Shown here: positions 32,740-43,414 of the stretch, one piece after another
Layout of the letters: every line of letters begins with the position of its first letter
Numbering within the stretch: the first letter of the stretch is position 1
The notes under the pieces: model-generated
Seen by the model: only the letters and a program-made list of their open reading frames with translations
Told to the model about the DNA's origin: nothing
Databases searched by the model: none
Program-made: the position numbers and the translations under genes
NCBI GenBank assembly: GCA_024803745.1
Contig: JANJXV010000004.1
Location: 40,492,358 to 40,556,357 of the forward strand
Length of the DNA: 64,000 bases
Direction of reading: 5' to 3'
From: Megascapheus bottae
Taxonomy: Eukaryota; Chordata; Mammalia; Rodentia; Geomyidae

Positions 32740-32805
32740 CACATGTCTCAGCCTCCTGAATAATTAGGACTACTGGTGTGAACTGCCGACATCCAGCTTC
32801 AATTG
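32740..32805 (-). repeat. B1-type head fragment, antisense
   Basis: 'tctcagcctcctgaataattaggactactggtgtgaactgcc'; only the first B1 segment remains. Confidence 0.6.
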
Positions 32806-33966
32806 TTGACTTTTGAAAGACTCCTGCCATTAAGCTCCTTTACAGATCAAATAAAATAATCTATTTCTAACTTGTACTGCATTAAACTCTTGAGTACTAA
32901 AGGCTTTATAAGCAATTAAAAACAAATAAGCCCAAATACTCCTGGGTGTAGCCTAAGGAAAGTGCCAGTAGTTTTCTAAATCACCAGGAACCATCTACAA
33001 CCACATTCACATTTTCTCATCTGTAAAATGGACCGCCTTCTCTTCCCCCCTCTTTGGAATTGTGAGAACTACAGATAAACCAACCAGACCGCTGATTCTT
33101 TTAAGGGTTTGACTTTACCTGTGGTTTCCGCTACTTGGGATTAGCTGCCATTTAGACAGGAATGCAGCTCTTTGATTATTCTGGTGTCTGTTTTCACAGG
33201 CATTGAACTTGAATCCCACAGTCAGGGAGACCTGACTGGGCCTCTCCTCTTCTCTGCAAGGAGGCAGGCCCGGCTGATACCAGACACCGCAGGGCTGGCC
33301 TTCACCACATGCCACTGCCATGAAACCCCATCTTGTAGCTTTCTGGGTGTGTGGCCTTGGTTAACCACAAACCCGCCTATAGGCCTCACTGGCAGCTTAG
33401 CTGGAAGCTGTTTCTTCTTATCCAGCCAGCCCCTCAGGATATGATTAGAAGAGTTACTTAAATGGTGAGATGTCGAATTCCTATAGCTCTGGTGGTAACC
33501 CAGAGGGACTACCAGCAAGATGGCCAGTCCAGGGTACTTGACTCCTGGGTGACAAATAGAAGTCACCTGGGATGGTTAGGTTGGCGTGATAGGCAGAATG
33601 GCAGGCGAAACTCGAGCTTTCTTGGCAGTTAACTGAGGTACTCCAAGCAGGTGGCAAAGGAAGAAAACCTTGGCTTTATTTAAAGGGGCAAGTAAAGTTC
33701 AGAGAGGAAAGGAAGTGTTGTTATTCTTAATTTTTTATACTCTCTCTGACCCTGGCCTCCATTCTACAAATAGCCCAGAATGCCATTTGCTGCCAGCAGA
33801 AGTATATAGATACTGCTGGAACACTATGAATGATTTACAAGCTGGGTCAATAATTAAGTTGCCTGGGAATGTCAGCAATCCATGGCTAGTCTTAACTCCT
33901 TAAATCTCAGATGATGCTCTCCTCAGCCTGGCAAGAGACTAAATGACAGGAAATAAAATGCTCCCT
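32806..33966. other. Mostly unique DNA
   Basis: Weak MIR-like motifs ('ttttctcatctgtaaaatgg' at 33012 and 'gtgtgtggccttggttaac' at 33346) occur, but I cannot delimit an element. No gene recognised. Confidence 0.35.
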
Positions 33967-34161
33967 ACAGGGGCTGGGAGTTTGGCCTAGTGGTTGAGTG
34001 CTTGCCTAGCATGCATGAAGACCCAGGTTTGATTCCTCGGTACCACATACATAGAAAAAAGCCAGAAGTGGTGCTGAGGCTCAAGTGGTAGAGTTCTAGC
34101 CTTGAGAAAGTCCAAGGACAGTGCTCAGGCCCTGAGCTCAAGGCCAGGACTGGCAAAAAAA
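33967..34161 (+). mobile_element. IDL-Geo SINE with perfect target duplication
   Basis: Full length and close to the window consensus, flanked by aaaatgctccct at 33955-33966 and 34162-34173. Forms an inverted pair with the antisense copy at 34281. Confidence 0.93.
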
Positions 34162-34280
34162 AAAATGCTCCCTCCGCTGGCATGGAGAATGGTTTGGGGG
34201 AGTAACATGGTTTCAGTCCCTTCTGATGGAAAGGTTGAGGAACAGGTATTTCCTATCTTGATCAATGATTCATTATTATT

Positions 34281-34472
34281 ATTTTTTTTGCCAGACCTGG
34301 GCTTAAGCTCAGGGCCTGAGCACTGTCCTTGGATTCTTCTCAAGGCTAGAGCTCTACCACTTGAGCGTCAGCACCACTTCTGGCTTTTTCTAAGTATGTG
34401 GTACCAAGGAATCGAACCCGGGTCTTAGTGCATGCTAGACAAGCACTCTACCACTAGGCCAAACTCCCGGCC
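34281..34472 (-). repeat. IDL-Geo SINE, antisense
   Basis: Full length; flanks 'atgattcattatta' and 'atgattaattattt' suggest a target duplication with one change. Inverted relative to 33967-34161, about 120 bp away. Confidence 0.9.
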
Positions 34473-35019
34473 CATGATTAATTATTTTTAAGACAAAAGA
34501 AATACAGTTGCTGGATCAGAGTATATCCTTCCCCCCTCCCCCTTCCTGCCCCCAATCCTCCATCTCTAGGTTTCTTCTATCCCAGCTGCGCTCTAGATTT
34601 GGAGGGCTGGTGTCTTTGGGCTGACTGTAGTCCCCTCAGAGACCTTCTGGATAGTTAAGTTCGTGCCTTGGGGAAGGAGAATTTGTTTCAGCAGCCTTTT
34701 GTGCTTTGGGTGCCACGCCACACAGCATCTCCTCTCGTAAACACTTCAAAAGCTAAAACCCCTGACAGAGTCGTGCGTACAGTGCTGTGCCTGGAGCAAA
34801 GAAAGTCTTGAGTCTGGAACTTGGGAAGGCCTCTCATGTAGGGCTGGGCCTGAGCTGGGAGACCATAGATAAGGAGCAGGACATGGTTGGTACAGATGAT
34901 GATGCCATTACCCAGTCATCCAGTCATCCAAAGCCTCAAACCTCTGCTGAGTTTTACTGCCACATACTGGACATAGTGCCAGGTCCTAGGTTGTACTGGA
35001 AAGAAAGAAGGAAGGACAG
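34473..35019. other. Unique DNA, nothing recognised
   Basis: No repeat or gene recognised. Confidence 0.4.
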
Positions 35020-35190
35020 TACCTGTTATGTCCCTCAAAATTCACATGCTGAAATCTTAACCCTCATTCTTCAGAATATGACTATTTGGGGGTAACCGAA
35101 TTTCAGAAGACCCAACAGCATGGGCCCCCATCCAGTTTTACATGAAGAGGAAATCTGCACACACAGAGACACAGGAATGTTCTACATCTC
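35020..35190 (+). repeat. MST/MLT-like MaLR LTR fragment, sense
   Basis: 'tatgtccctcaaaattcacatgctgaaatcttaaccctc' is the start of a MaLR-type LTR, followed by 'atgactatttggggg' and 'acacagagacacagg'. The distal half is missing. Confidence 0.65.
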
Positions 35191-35199
35191 CCCAAAGAC

Positions 35200-35310
35200 C
35201 AGCAAAACACTGAGATGGAGGTGTGGCTCAGATGCTAGAGTGCTGGCCTAGTAAACAGAGCAGGCATGTAGCCTCTGAGGCCAAGCCTTGGTACTGGGGA
35301 AGAGAAAGTA
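35200..35310 (+). repeat. ID-like SINE unit, sense
   Basis: 'gatggaggtgtggctcagatgctagagtgctggcctag', then 'gccaagccttggtactgggg'. dID-type. Confidence 0.6.
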
Positions 35311-35739
35311 AGTGGTTGGATATTAAAAATGTCCCACAGCTGTTGTGATTTACCAATGTTAGAGGCAAATCGTTCTCATTGCCCACCCTGAGAAGACCTG
35401 CTAGAATAGCTTGTCAGCTACTTTGTGTTTTTGAGTTGTCTCTCCCTTTTCCTGGGCTGTGCAGTAGCTCATTGGTGTGGAGAGAGAAAGACATCTGCAA
35501 GGGGATTTTCAGTAAGTTCTGGGTGCTTTGTAGACTTCTGTATAGACCATACTATAAGATGTGGCATTATGGCTACCTGCCTCTGTATCTTGAGATTTCA
35601 GAACTAGACTTGGAAGCAGGCAAGCTCAAATCCTTCCATAGACCAGCAACGACCTTGCTCACCAAATTCATTATCAACTTTGTAAGATCTCGATCAGAGT
35701 CAAGTATATCCTTTTCCCAAATTCTACACTCGTTCATGA

Positions 35740-35885
35740 CCACTTTCAGCAGTTGCTTTTTATATATGATTCCATTTAATAGTCACCAACCTCTAGGTGG
35801 CAGGTTTTATTATATTCAACTTTCAAGTAAGGAAACTGAAGCTCTGAGCCCATCTGTGTCTCTCTCAAGCACGTGCCATTAGTAG
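35740..35885 (-). repeat. MIR fragment, antisense
   Basis: 'tccatttaatagtcaccaacctctaggtggcagg', 'aagtaaggaaactgaagctctgagcc' and 'gcacgtgccattag' follow the reverse MIR order. Confidence 0.6.
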
Positions 35886-36015
35886 ACTCGCTGGTACTGG
35901 CATCATTCTGTGGCAAAACACTGTGTCCAGGTGCACACCTGTAATCCCAGTTATTAGGGTGTTGTAAATAGGAGGATGGTGGTCTGTGATCAGCCCAGAC
36001 AAAATTACCTGCCCA

Positions 36016-36258
36016 GCTGGGTGGCGGTGGCTCACATCAGTAATCTTAGTTGCTCAGGATACTGAGATCTGAGAATCACAGTTTGAAGCCAGCTCAGGCT
36101 GAAAAGTCTCTGTGAAGTTCTTATCCCCAATAACCAACAGAAAACTGGGAGTGGAGCTATGGCTCCACGTGGTAGGGATCTAGCCTTATGCAAAATAGGT
36201 CAGAGACAGCACCTAGGCCCTGAGATCAAGCTCCACAATGGATTAAAAAAAAAAAAAA
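36016..36258 (+). repeat. B1-Geo composite SINE, sense
   Basis: 'ctgggtggcggtggctcac' head, linker, right unit and an A17-type tail (36245-36260). Confidence 0.88.
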
Positions 36259-36264
36259 AAGACT

Positions 36265-36555
36265 GCCAGGCGCAGTGGCTCACGCTTGTAATCCTAGCTA
36301 CTCAGGAGGCTGAGATCTGAGGATCAAGGTTCAAAGCCAGCCCGGGCACAAAAGAACCTGAGACTCCTATCTCCAATTAACCTCTAGACAATGGGAAGTG
36401 GGGCTTGGATCAAGGGAAGGGTGGTAGCCCGGAGCTGAAGAGCTTAGGGACAATATCCAGGCCCAGTAGTAGGGTGGTAGCCTTGAGCTTAAGAGCCCAG
36501 GGACAGCGCCCAGGCAGAGTTCAAGCCCTGTGACCCACAAAATAAATAAATAAAT
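36265..36555 (+). repeat. B1-Geo SINE with 53-bp internal duplication, sense
   Basis: 'ggagctgaagagcttaggg' (36431) and 'tgagcttaagagcccaggg' (36484) are 53 bp apart, the sense version of the duplication at 20981, 29236 and 49533. Tail 'aaataaataaataaatga'. Confidence 0.9.
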
Positions 36556-36556
36556 G

Positions 36557-36647
36557 ACTAAAAATCCATCTACCCTGAGCATCATAACTCAGTATATGAT
36601 AAGAACACCTGCTCAGCCATGTTCATGGATACAAAAAAAAATGTGGA

Positions 36648-36694
<47 letters not shown>

Positions 36695-37165
36695 GAATTC
36701 TACACAGCCAACAACAAGGTAAAATAATGGCATTCACTGGGAACTGGATGCAATTAGAGTGAATCATGTTGAGTGAGATAAGTTAAGACCAAAAGAATAA
36801 AAGGTGCATTGTCTCCTTAATATGTGTATATTAGATCAAAACAATACAAGAGCCATGACTCAATATTTGGGTACCCAAGGTTATGGACATGGTCTTAGTG
36901 ATATAAACATAACTACATAGACATAAAAATCTATGATGGGATATATACTCTATAGATATAATATTTTATTATATAGATTAATATGTATCTATGACATACA
37001 AACCCTCAGCTTAATTTTAATTATGTTCTAAAATCTATGGGCTAGTGATTGCATAGAAATTCCCTTCTTGAATACTTGTTTGTTAAACATGACATTTGAA
37101 ATATGATGTAAAAATCAGTGTTAATAAAATACTAAAAGAAATGAGTAAAAATAAAAAAATAAAAA
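36557..37165 (+). repeat. L1 3' end, about 600 bp, sense
   Basis: Contains 'gagtgaatcatgttgagtgagat', 'tgtctccttaatatgtg', 'acaaaccctcagcttaattt' and an A-rich end. A (CA)n array (36650-36691) has expanded within the L1 sequence between 'ggaatacacac' and 'catggaattctacacagcc'. Confidence 0.82.
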
Positions 37166-37287
37166 ACAACCTGCCCAGGGGTACTACCTGAAAAATCAAC
37201 TAAAAGTCTCAAGGGTTGAGAGAGGACCTGTCTAGCAATCATAATATCCTGAATTCAAACCCCAGTAGCATCAAAACTTCAAAATAA

Positions 37288-37395
37288 CAAAGAATCCAGA
37301 TGTGGCAGTCCACATCTGCTATTCCAGTCCTTGTTACTGGAATAGTGAATTTCAGGAGAATTGTGGTTGAGCAGCAGCCTTGTTCAAAAGACCCC
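37288..37395 (+). repeat. B1 SINE, sense, diverged
   Basis: 'agatgtggcagtccacatctgctattccagtcc', then 'gttgagcagcagcc'. Monomeric. Confidence 0.5.
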
Positions 37396-37830
37396 CATCA
37401 TGCACTGACACCTCAGAGCCAGGATAAGTAATTCCTCCTTTACAATGGACTTACAATGAGTAGAAAGCTAATAACATGTCTATATGTGAAGATGAAATCT
37501 AGGGGATTCAAAGGCAGGGATCTAAGTTTGAGAGCTAAAATTAAGGTGACATGGGGCTAGGGAGGGGTATATAGTTCAGGGTAGAGTGGTGGGGGACAGT
37601 CCATGGGTGACTGTATCCTTGGTGTGTCTAGCGATGAGCAAGACAGGCAGTTTGGAAGGCAGCTGAGTGTGGATATGAACAAGGAAAGATGGAAAGAGGT
37701 GTAGGAGAATGAGGGAAAGGCTGACATTGGCGGTCAAGATGCAAAATGGCTCTCATGATGGAAAATGGCTCTCATGGCCAGTCTGAACCTAGAACCATAC
37801 AGAGAAGAGAAGTCTTAGAAACATAGTTCC
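37396..37830. other. Unique DNA, nothing firm recognised
   Basis: The segment 37440-37510 weakly resembles L1 3' sequence ('aacatgtctatatgtgaagatgaaatctag') but cannot be delimited. Confidence 0.35.
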
Positions 37831-37998
37831 TGGGCCAGGAGTTTGGCCTAGTGGTTAAGGTGCTTGCCTAGCATGCACGAAGACCGGGGTTCGACTCCAT
37901 GGTACCACATACATAGAAAAAAGCCGGAAGTAGTGCTGAGGCTCAAGTGGTAGAGTTCTAGCCTTGAGAAAGCCCAAGGACAGAGCTCAAGCCCAGGC
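37831..37998 (+). repeat. IDL-Geo SINE, sense, fused to an antisense SINE
   Basis: ID head and most of the Geo unit; a small deletion removes part of 'cagtgctcaggccctgag', and it joins the antisense family-B piece at about 38000. Confidence 0.88.
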
Positions 37999-38000
37999 TT

Positions 38001-38129
38001 CTTCTTAGTAGTTTATCAGAGATAAGAGTCTCATGGATTTTCTTGCCCCGGCTGGCTTTGAACCACGATCCTCATATCTCAGTTTCCTGAGTTCCTAGGA
38101 TTATAGGTATGAATCACTAACACCTGGCT
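38001..38129 (-). repeat. B1-Geo SINE, antisense, right unit missing
   Basis: Linker ('ttatcagagataagagtc') and B1 head to 'aacacctggc'. The right unit is absent at the junction with the IDL-Geo. Confidence 0.85.
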
Positions 38130-38553
38130 TCAAGAGGTTGTTCTGAATAAGATTCTGAACATACCAAACTGATAACTGCTTCCTGGAGCTTAAGTGAGCT
38201 ATTTAAAAAAACGCTGTAAGTGTTTTAAGGAACAAGTGATTTCACAAACTAAACTTTAACTGTGGGGATTCCCTAGCTGTCCTTCCGTGTTTATCAAGGA
38301 GGATGGAGTGCACCAAGAACCTTTGACCCTATATTCTTTGGGGACAGAAACAGTGACCAGGAGGAAACAAAATGTCCAAGTCAAGTTTTCTGTTACTGTA
38401 ACACAATACTTAGGATCCGAAATTTTTAGCTTCAAGGTTCCTTCGGCTGAGAAGTTGGTCCTAGAGGAGTGACACAGAGAACCAGGGCCTCATTGTTGTG
38501 GTAGGATCCACAGTGCGAAGGAATGAAACACAGAGCAAGAGAGGGATGAAGTC

Positions 38554-38754
38554 TGGCCGGGAGTTTGGCCTAGTGGTTAAAGTGCTTGCCTAGCATGCAT
38601 GAAGACCTGGGTTCGATTCCTCGATACCACATACATAGAAAAAAGCCGGAAGTGGTGCTGAGGTTCAAGTGGTAGAGCTCTAGCCTTGAGAAAGTCCAAG
38701 GACAGTGCTCAGGCCCTGAGCTCAAGCCCAGGACTGGCAAAAAAAAAAAAAAAT
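38554..38754 (+). mobile_element. IDL-Geo SINE, perfect 18-bp target duplication
   Basis: Near-consensus full-length copy with a pure A14 tail. Flanked by caagagagggatgaagtc at 38536-38553 and 38755-38772 without a mismatch, so one of the youngest insertions here. Confidence 0.96.
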
Positions 38755-38849
38755 CAAGAGAGGGATGAAGTCACGTTCATAACAAACCCACTCTTTTTTT
38801 CTTTCCATTTTTAAAATTTATTTATACATTTATTTACATTTAAATTTAT

Positions 38850-39045
38850 TTTTTTTTGTCACTTTTGGGGCATGAACGAGGGTTTGGGTGCCGTTGAGCC
38901 TTAGCTCTACTTCCAGTTTTCTGGTGGTTAAGTGGAGCTAAGAGTCTTACAGATTTTCTTGCCCAGGCTGGCTTTGAACCATGGGCCTCAGATCTCAGCC
39001 TCCTGAATAGCTAGGATTACAGGTATGAGAAACAAGAGCCTGGCT
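38850..39045 (-). repeat. B1-Geo SINE, antisense, right unit shortened
   Basis: 'ggggcatgaacgagggtttgg', linker and head are present; part of the right unit is deleted. Confidence 0.8.
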
Positions 39046-39051
39046 AAAAAA

Positions 39052-39420
39052 AATTCAAATTGTTGTTAAAAAGGTGATCTACAGAGGAGTTACAGTTATG
39101 TAAGTCAGGCAATGAGTTCATTTGTCTTAGATAATGTCACTTCTTCCCTTACTCTCTCCTGTTTTTCTCTTCCATCCTCACTCACACGTTGTATAGCTCA
39201 TTTTCCACATAGTGTCTAGTGAATACCACTGCTGCATTTTTTAATCCTTTGTCCCTCCATTTCTGTGCCTCCCTTGTTCCCCCCAAAGACATAAATGAAC
39301 AAACAAAACAAAACGAAAAACAGAAACAACAAAGAAGAATCTTGTTTCCATTTCCTGGAGTTCATTTCTATAAAGATGTTTTTATGTTGCCATCATTACT
39401 CTACCATTGCCACACCTAGT
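39052..39420 (-). repeat. L1 3' end, antisense
   Basis: In reverse it matches 31240-31580 closely: 'gcctcccttgttc', 'tccatttctgtgcctccc', 'gtgtctagtgaatacc', 'gatctacagagg'. Confidence 0.82.
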
Positions 39421-39439
39421 CCACTCTTGTGGCAGTCTC

Positions 39440-39520
39440 AGTGCCGTACACCCACGAGGGCAGAGCCCACACGACTTAATCACCTCTTATTAGACCCTTG
39501 CCTCCTAACATGCTCGTGAG
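39440..39520 (-). repeat. MST-like MaLR LTR fragment, antisense
   Basis: 'cacgagggcagagccca...cttaatcacctcttattagacccttgcctcctaac' is the reverse of a characteristic MaLR LTR segment. Confidence 0.6.
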
Positions 39521-40060
39521 AGAGATTCGTTTCCAAACAAAGACAAAGGGACTGCAATTGGGATGGGTGGGGAATATATGGTTGGGAAGTTGTAATCTTG
39601 ATATGGAATCCATATGGCAAAATTTGGCATTAAGGTGGAAACTGAACAGGCTACTGACTTTCTACAAAACGTCTTGTGTGGGTGACACACATCTGGCCCC
39701 ATCTGGACTGTTTCTCTAGAGCAGTATATCCTGGAGGCAGCTTCCTGGACAGTAGAGAGCAGAGACAGTGACAGTACAGCAGTGTCATGCCATTCTATGT
39801 GGCTCATGGACAGCTGCAGCTTAGGACAGGAAAATTCTGTCTGAAATGACTTTGTGAGGCCCGTCCTGGTGGTTTATAGCGGGAGGGTCAAGGGTGAGAC
39901 AAGGAGGGGCTGGGATGACACAGGATCTTTATGGTCATGGGACAGTTCTGTGTTTTACTGTGACGCTTCTTACACAAATATACACAGGTAATATAACTGC
40001 ATTGAAACAGACAGTGTAAGGCTGGTTACATCTGTGTGTTGCACCAATGCCAATGTAATG
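39521..40060. other. Unique DNA, nothing recognised
   Basis: Opposed overlapping frames at 39498-39807 have no signature. Confidence 0.4.
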
Positions 40061-40317
40061 TTTTGTTTTTGTTTTTGTGCTGGTCCTGGAGCTTGAACTC
40101 AGGGCCTGAGTGCTAGCCCAGAGGGTTTTTTGCTTTTGTTTTTGTTTATGCTTTTGCTCAAGGACAGTGATCTATCACTTGATTCACAATTCTACTTCCT
40201 GCATTTTGGAAATTTACTGGAGATAAGAGTCTCAAGCATTTTTCCTGACCAGGCAGAGCTTTGAACCACAACCTCCTGAGTAGCTAGGATTAGAGGTGTG
40301 AGCCATTGGTACCTGGC
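40061..40317 (-). repeat. B1-Geo SINE, antisense, with T-rich insert
   Basis: Complete copy whose right unit contains a (GTTTTT)n-type expansion (40120-40155). Flanks 'ccaatgtaatg' and 'gcaatgtggtg' may be a decayed duplication. Confidence 0.8.
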
Positions 40318-40540
40318 AATGTGGTGGATTTGTATCAGATGTTAATCTCATGGTTGATGGGGCCTTTCTGAGTTCGTTAAACATCTTCTAGAGAGTTCCT
40401 AAGTATTTCAAAAATGGAGAAATATTGTTTTTAAAAAGCTTAAGGAAATCACTGGATCAGACTTAAGGATTACCATGGCATTGAGGAGAAACCTCAGGGC
40501 CTTAAGTGTCTAGGCATGGATCAGTGTTTCTTTACCTACT

Positions 40541-40880
40541 TACCTTCCTTCCTTCCTTCCTTCCTTCCTTCCTTCCTTCCTTCCTTCCTTCCTTCTTCCT
40601 TCCTTCCTCCCTCCCTCCCTCCCTCCCCCCTCTCCCTCCCTCCCTCCCTCCCTTTCTTCCTTCCTTCCTTCCTTCCTTCCTTCTTTCCTTCCTTCCTTGT
40701 TTCTTTCCTTTCTTCCCTCCCAGACTCCCTCCTTCTCTCCCTCCCTCCCTCCTCCTGTTTTTCTCCCTCTCTCTCTCCCTCTCTCTCTCTCTCCCTCTTT
40801 CTCTCTCTCTCCCTCTCTCTCTCTTTCTCTCTCTCGCTTCCTCTTTCTCTCTCTCCCTCTCTCTCTCCCTCTCTCTTTCT
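40541..40880. repeat. Polypyrimidine tract, about 340 bp
   Basis: TTCC, TCCC and CT blocks in succession with almost no purines. The frames on both strands here are simple-repeat translations. Confidence 0.97.
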
Positions 40881-40886
40881 TTCTTT

Positions 40887-41060
40887 TTGCCAGTACTGAG
40901 GATTGAACTCAGAGCCTGCACTTGCTAGATGAGTGCTCTATCACTTGAACCATGCCCCCACACCCCTTTCTGTTTCTTAGTCTGTTTTTCAAGTAGGGTT
41001 TCACTAACTTTTGCCCAGGCTACCCTTATGCTCTTCTAGAATTTCAGAAAAATATTCTGC
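40887..41060 (-). repeat. B1-dID-like SINE, antisense
   Basis: 'gccagtactgaggattgaactcagagcctgcac' (ID half) then 'caagtagggtttcactaac...gcccaggctacccttatgc' (B1 half, truncated). Confidence 0.65.
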
Positions 41061-41087
41061 AAATATAGCCAGGCAAAATGATTTTTT

Positions 41088-41240
41088 CCAAGATCTAACT
41101 ATATGCTAGGCATTTTTCCCCTTTCCATTTAATTCTTACCACAACAACCCTATGAAATATGGGTTATTATCCTTTTTCTAGATAAAGAAACTAAGTCTCC
41201 TTGAAGAGAAGGTCAGAACTAGGAAATGACTTCTGCACCA
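41088..41240 (-). repeat. MIR SINE, antisense
   Basis: 'taactatatgctaggcatttt', 'tttaattcttaccacaacaaccctatgaaatatgg', 'gataaagaaactaagtctcc' is an unmistakable reverse MIR. Confidence 0.85.
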
Positions 41241-42019
41241 GGATTTCAGATACTGCAATCTTCCAGGAAAAGGTATTCGTGGTATATGGGGAGTGGTGAG
41301 GCGGGGGGGGGGGGAGAATGAGGCAGGATCTAAAGTTAGTTAGGGATTTCCCAGCTAGTCTGGGTGGGAACAGAGCTCGTTGGCAGGGTGAAATCAGAAC
41401 AGGGAAGACGCAGGCTGGGTCATGGCCTTGGCTTTTTGATTCCAGACAGTTCTACCTCTTTCATGGCATGCACAAACAGGAAAATAATTCATTTCTTATT
41501 ATGACTGCTCAGATTATAGTAAGGATACAAAAAATCCCAAGCTGTTTACCTTTAATGAATCACATTTGTCTTTAATATCCAAGTTAGATCAAGCCTTCAC
41601 CCCAAGTTACATAGGAAGCCGAGCTGCCTCCACTTTCCAGACTCATCAGGCGCTCACACTCACATGGCTTCCTGGTGGCCGCTCACATCACAGACTGTTC
41701 TACTCCCTTTATTCACCTAGAGACCCATCTGGCCAATAATGTTTTGGCAGTTAGTATCAGCACATCTGGCTGACTTTCCCCAAGTCCACTTCTTCTCTCC
41801 TCCCCAGAAAGCCCCTCATCTCTTCTCCAAGCACCCTTTTCCTGTAAGTGCTAGGGGTGATTTGTCATGCGCCACCTCCCCTCCTCCTCATTCTTTCTTA
41901 TGTCCAGCAGTGTAGATTGTTTTTGTCTTTGGTTTCACTCCTGCTTCCAGACCAAGCTCTAGAGACCTTTCTGCCTAAAGCAAAAGGCAGAAAACATGTC
42001 ATTTCAAGTCATGTGTCAA
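41241..42019. other. Unique DNA with a G13 run
   Basis: A run of 13 G's lies at about 41302-41314. Otherwise nothing recognised. Confidence 0.4.
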
Positions 42020-42290
42020 GTCTTGTGTGTTTCTTTGGCCTTGGTGACCATGGATAAGTTGTGGAGACATTCAGAGCTGAGAACTTTCTTCCCTCTTCAA
42101 TATGGAAGATTGAACTCAGAATCCCATGCATGCCAAACAAGCACTCTATCACTGAGATGCAGACCCCCAGCCTTTCGGCCTCAATTTACTTTGTCTGTAT
42201 GGGTGCAGGGAGGGTGATAACAGCCCTTAACCTTCAGAATTCAAGTGAAGATTCAATGAACATAAATCATGTTGTCTGATTGTTAGTGTT
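42020..42290 (+). repeat. MIR, sense, interrupted by an ID unit
   Basis: 'ttggccttggtgaccatggataagttg' and, after the ID unit, 'ctcaatttactttgtctgtatggg' plus 'gaagattcaatgaacataa' follow MIR order. The gap 42096-42172 is an antisense ID unit. Confidence 0.5.
42096..42172 (-). repeat. ID-like SINE unit, antisense
   Basis: 'gaagattgaactcagaatcccatgcatgccaaacaagcactc...gatgcagacccccagcc' is a clear antisense ID. Confidence 0.75.
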
Positions 42291-43365
42291 ATTTGCCTAA
42301 CTTCATAACTTCTGGGCTGCACACAACCTTGGTTTTTCTAACCTGTGAGGTCCCTCAACCCACCACCTCCTGGCCACAGGGTGTGTGGGGTCAGTGTTTA
42401 AATTGTGTAATGACCCCACAGAGGATGCAGTTGTAGACATTCTCGTGGCCTGAATGTTTAGCACTTGGTTTACTCTGGGAGGAAATGGGATGGTGAGGAA
42501 GGAAGGAAGGAAATGGGTTTTAACAGCCAAAAATACTGCAGTGAGTTGTGGATGAGAACTGGTTCCTGTGAATAAACACAACAAAGTTGGTGGAGTCCTT
42601 TAGGGAAGTAAGGAACAGGATGGGAGAAAGCCTAGTCTCTTTGCTGAGGTGATGGTGAGAAGATTGGTGAGCTTGAAACGTAGCATAGGTTGTCTGATGC
42701 AGAATCCCGTGGTAGAGAAAGTAGATCCTTCCTGGTCCCTGCGAGGCTAGAGCTGGGGCTTGTCAAGGGTCAATCTGAGATGGGGTAAGGAGAGATAGAG
42801 TAGGGTGGGAGGAGATTGGGAGCTAGGAAGGGAAAGAAACACCTTGGCAAAGTTTCCCAAGCTGGGCTGTACACGAAGCCTCCCACCTGGGAGCAGAAGA
42901 TGGAGTGAGTTCTGAATGAGGCCTTTCCAGCTGCTGTTCAGGAAGCTGGTGTTGGGTGTGGGGAAACAGTAGCTTCTGAGCCATCACTGAGCCAATGGAA
43001 AGCTGTGGATGGTGAGGTGGGGCGGGACATCCAGCTATTCTGCAGGAACTCAGCCAGCCTCTGTATGGATATTTATCTGTTGCTGTTGTGATTGCATTCT
43101 CTAATTTTTGTGCCTTTAGGTTAAAAGAATCTAACTGAATAGATGAGTCTAAATAAAAACGGATTCATCTTTCCAGGTGAGAGTTACAAGTGTTAAAACT
43201 CTCAGGCATGAGCTGCCAGTGACATGTGATCATATACAAGGAAAGCAGTGTGTATTTTTCTCAACAGTGGAAATACAAAGGACTTATTCTGGAAATCTTG
43301 GCTGTCCCATTAATTTATTTGAAGATAAATGATTACCCATGATAGGGACTCAGAAACCAAACAGT
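42291..43365. other. Unique DNA, nothing recognised
   Basis: About 1.07 kb, no repeat or gene recognised. Confidence 0.4.
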
Positions 43366-43410
43366 GTTCACGTGCGCGCGCGCATGTCTGTGTGTGTGTG
43401 TGCGTGTGCA
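43366..43410. repeat. Alternating purine-pyrimidine tract with CG steps
   Basis: A (CG)-rich start followed by TG repeats, about 45 bp of nearly strict alternation, on the tail side of the next SINE. Confidence 0.95.
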
Positions 43411-43414
43411 AATA

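Larger units (their letters stand above)
35918..37275 (+). repeat. B1-dID-like SINE interrupted by a 1.15-kb block
   Basis: B1 half at 35918-36015 ('gtgcacacctgtaatcccag') and ID half at 37167-37275 ('gttgagagaggacctgtctagcaatc'). 'acctgcccag' occurs at both edges of the intervening block (36007 and about 37169). Confidence 0.6.

Noticed and set aside
35379..35882. 167-codon plus-strand frame
   Set aside because: It runs into an antisense MIR at 35740-35885 and has no family signature.
38554..38754. tRNA gene candidate
   Set aside because: Box A and box B belong to the ID head of a SINE, with a target duplication and A tail; no cloverleaf of a functional tRNA.
40506..40928. 140-codon Ser/Leu/Pro frame
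   Set aside because: Simple-repeat translation of the polypyrimidine tract running into a B1-dID.
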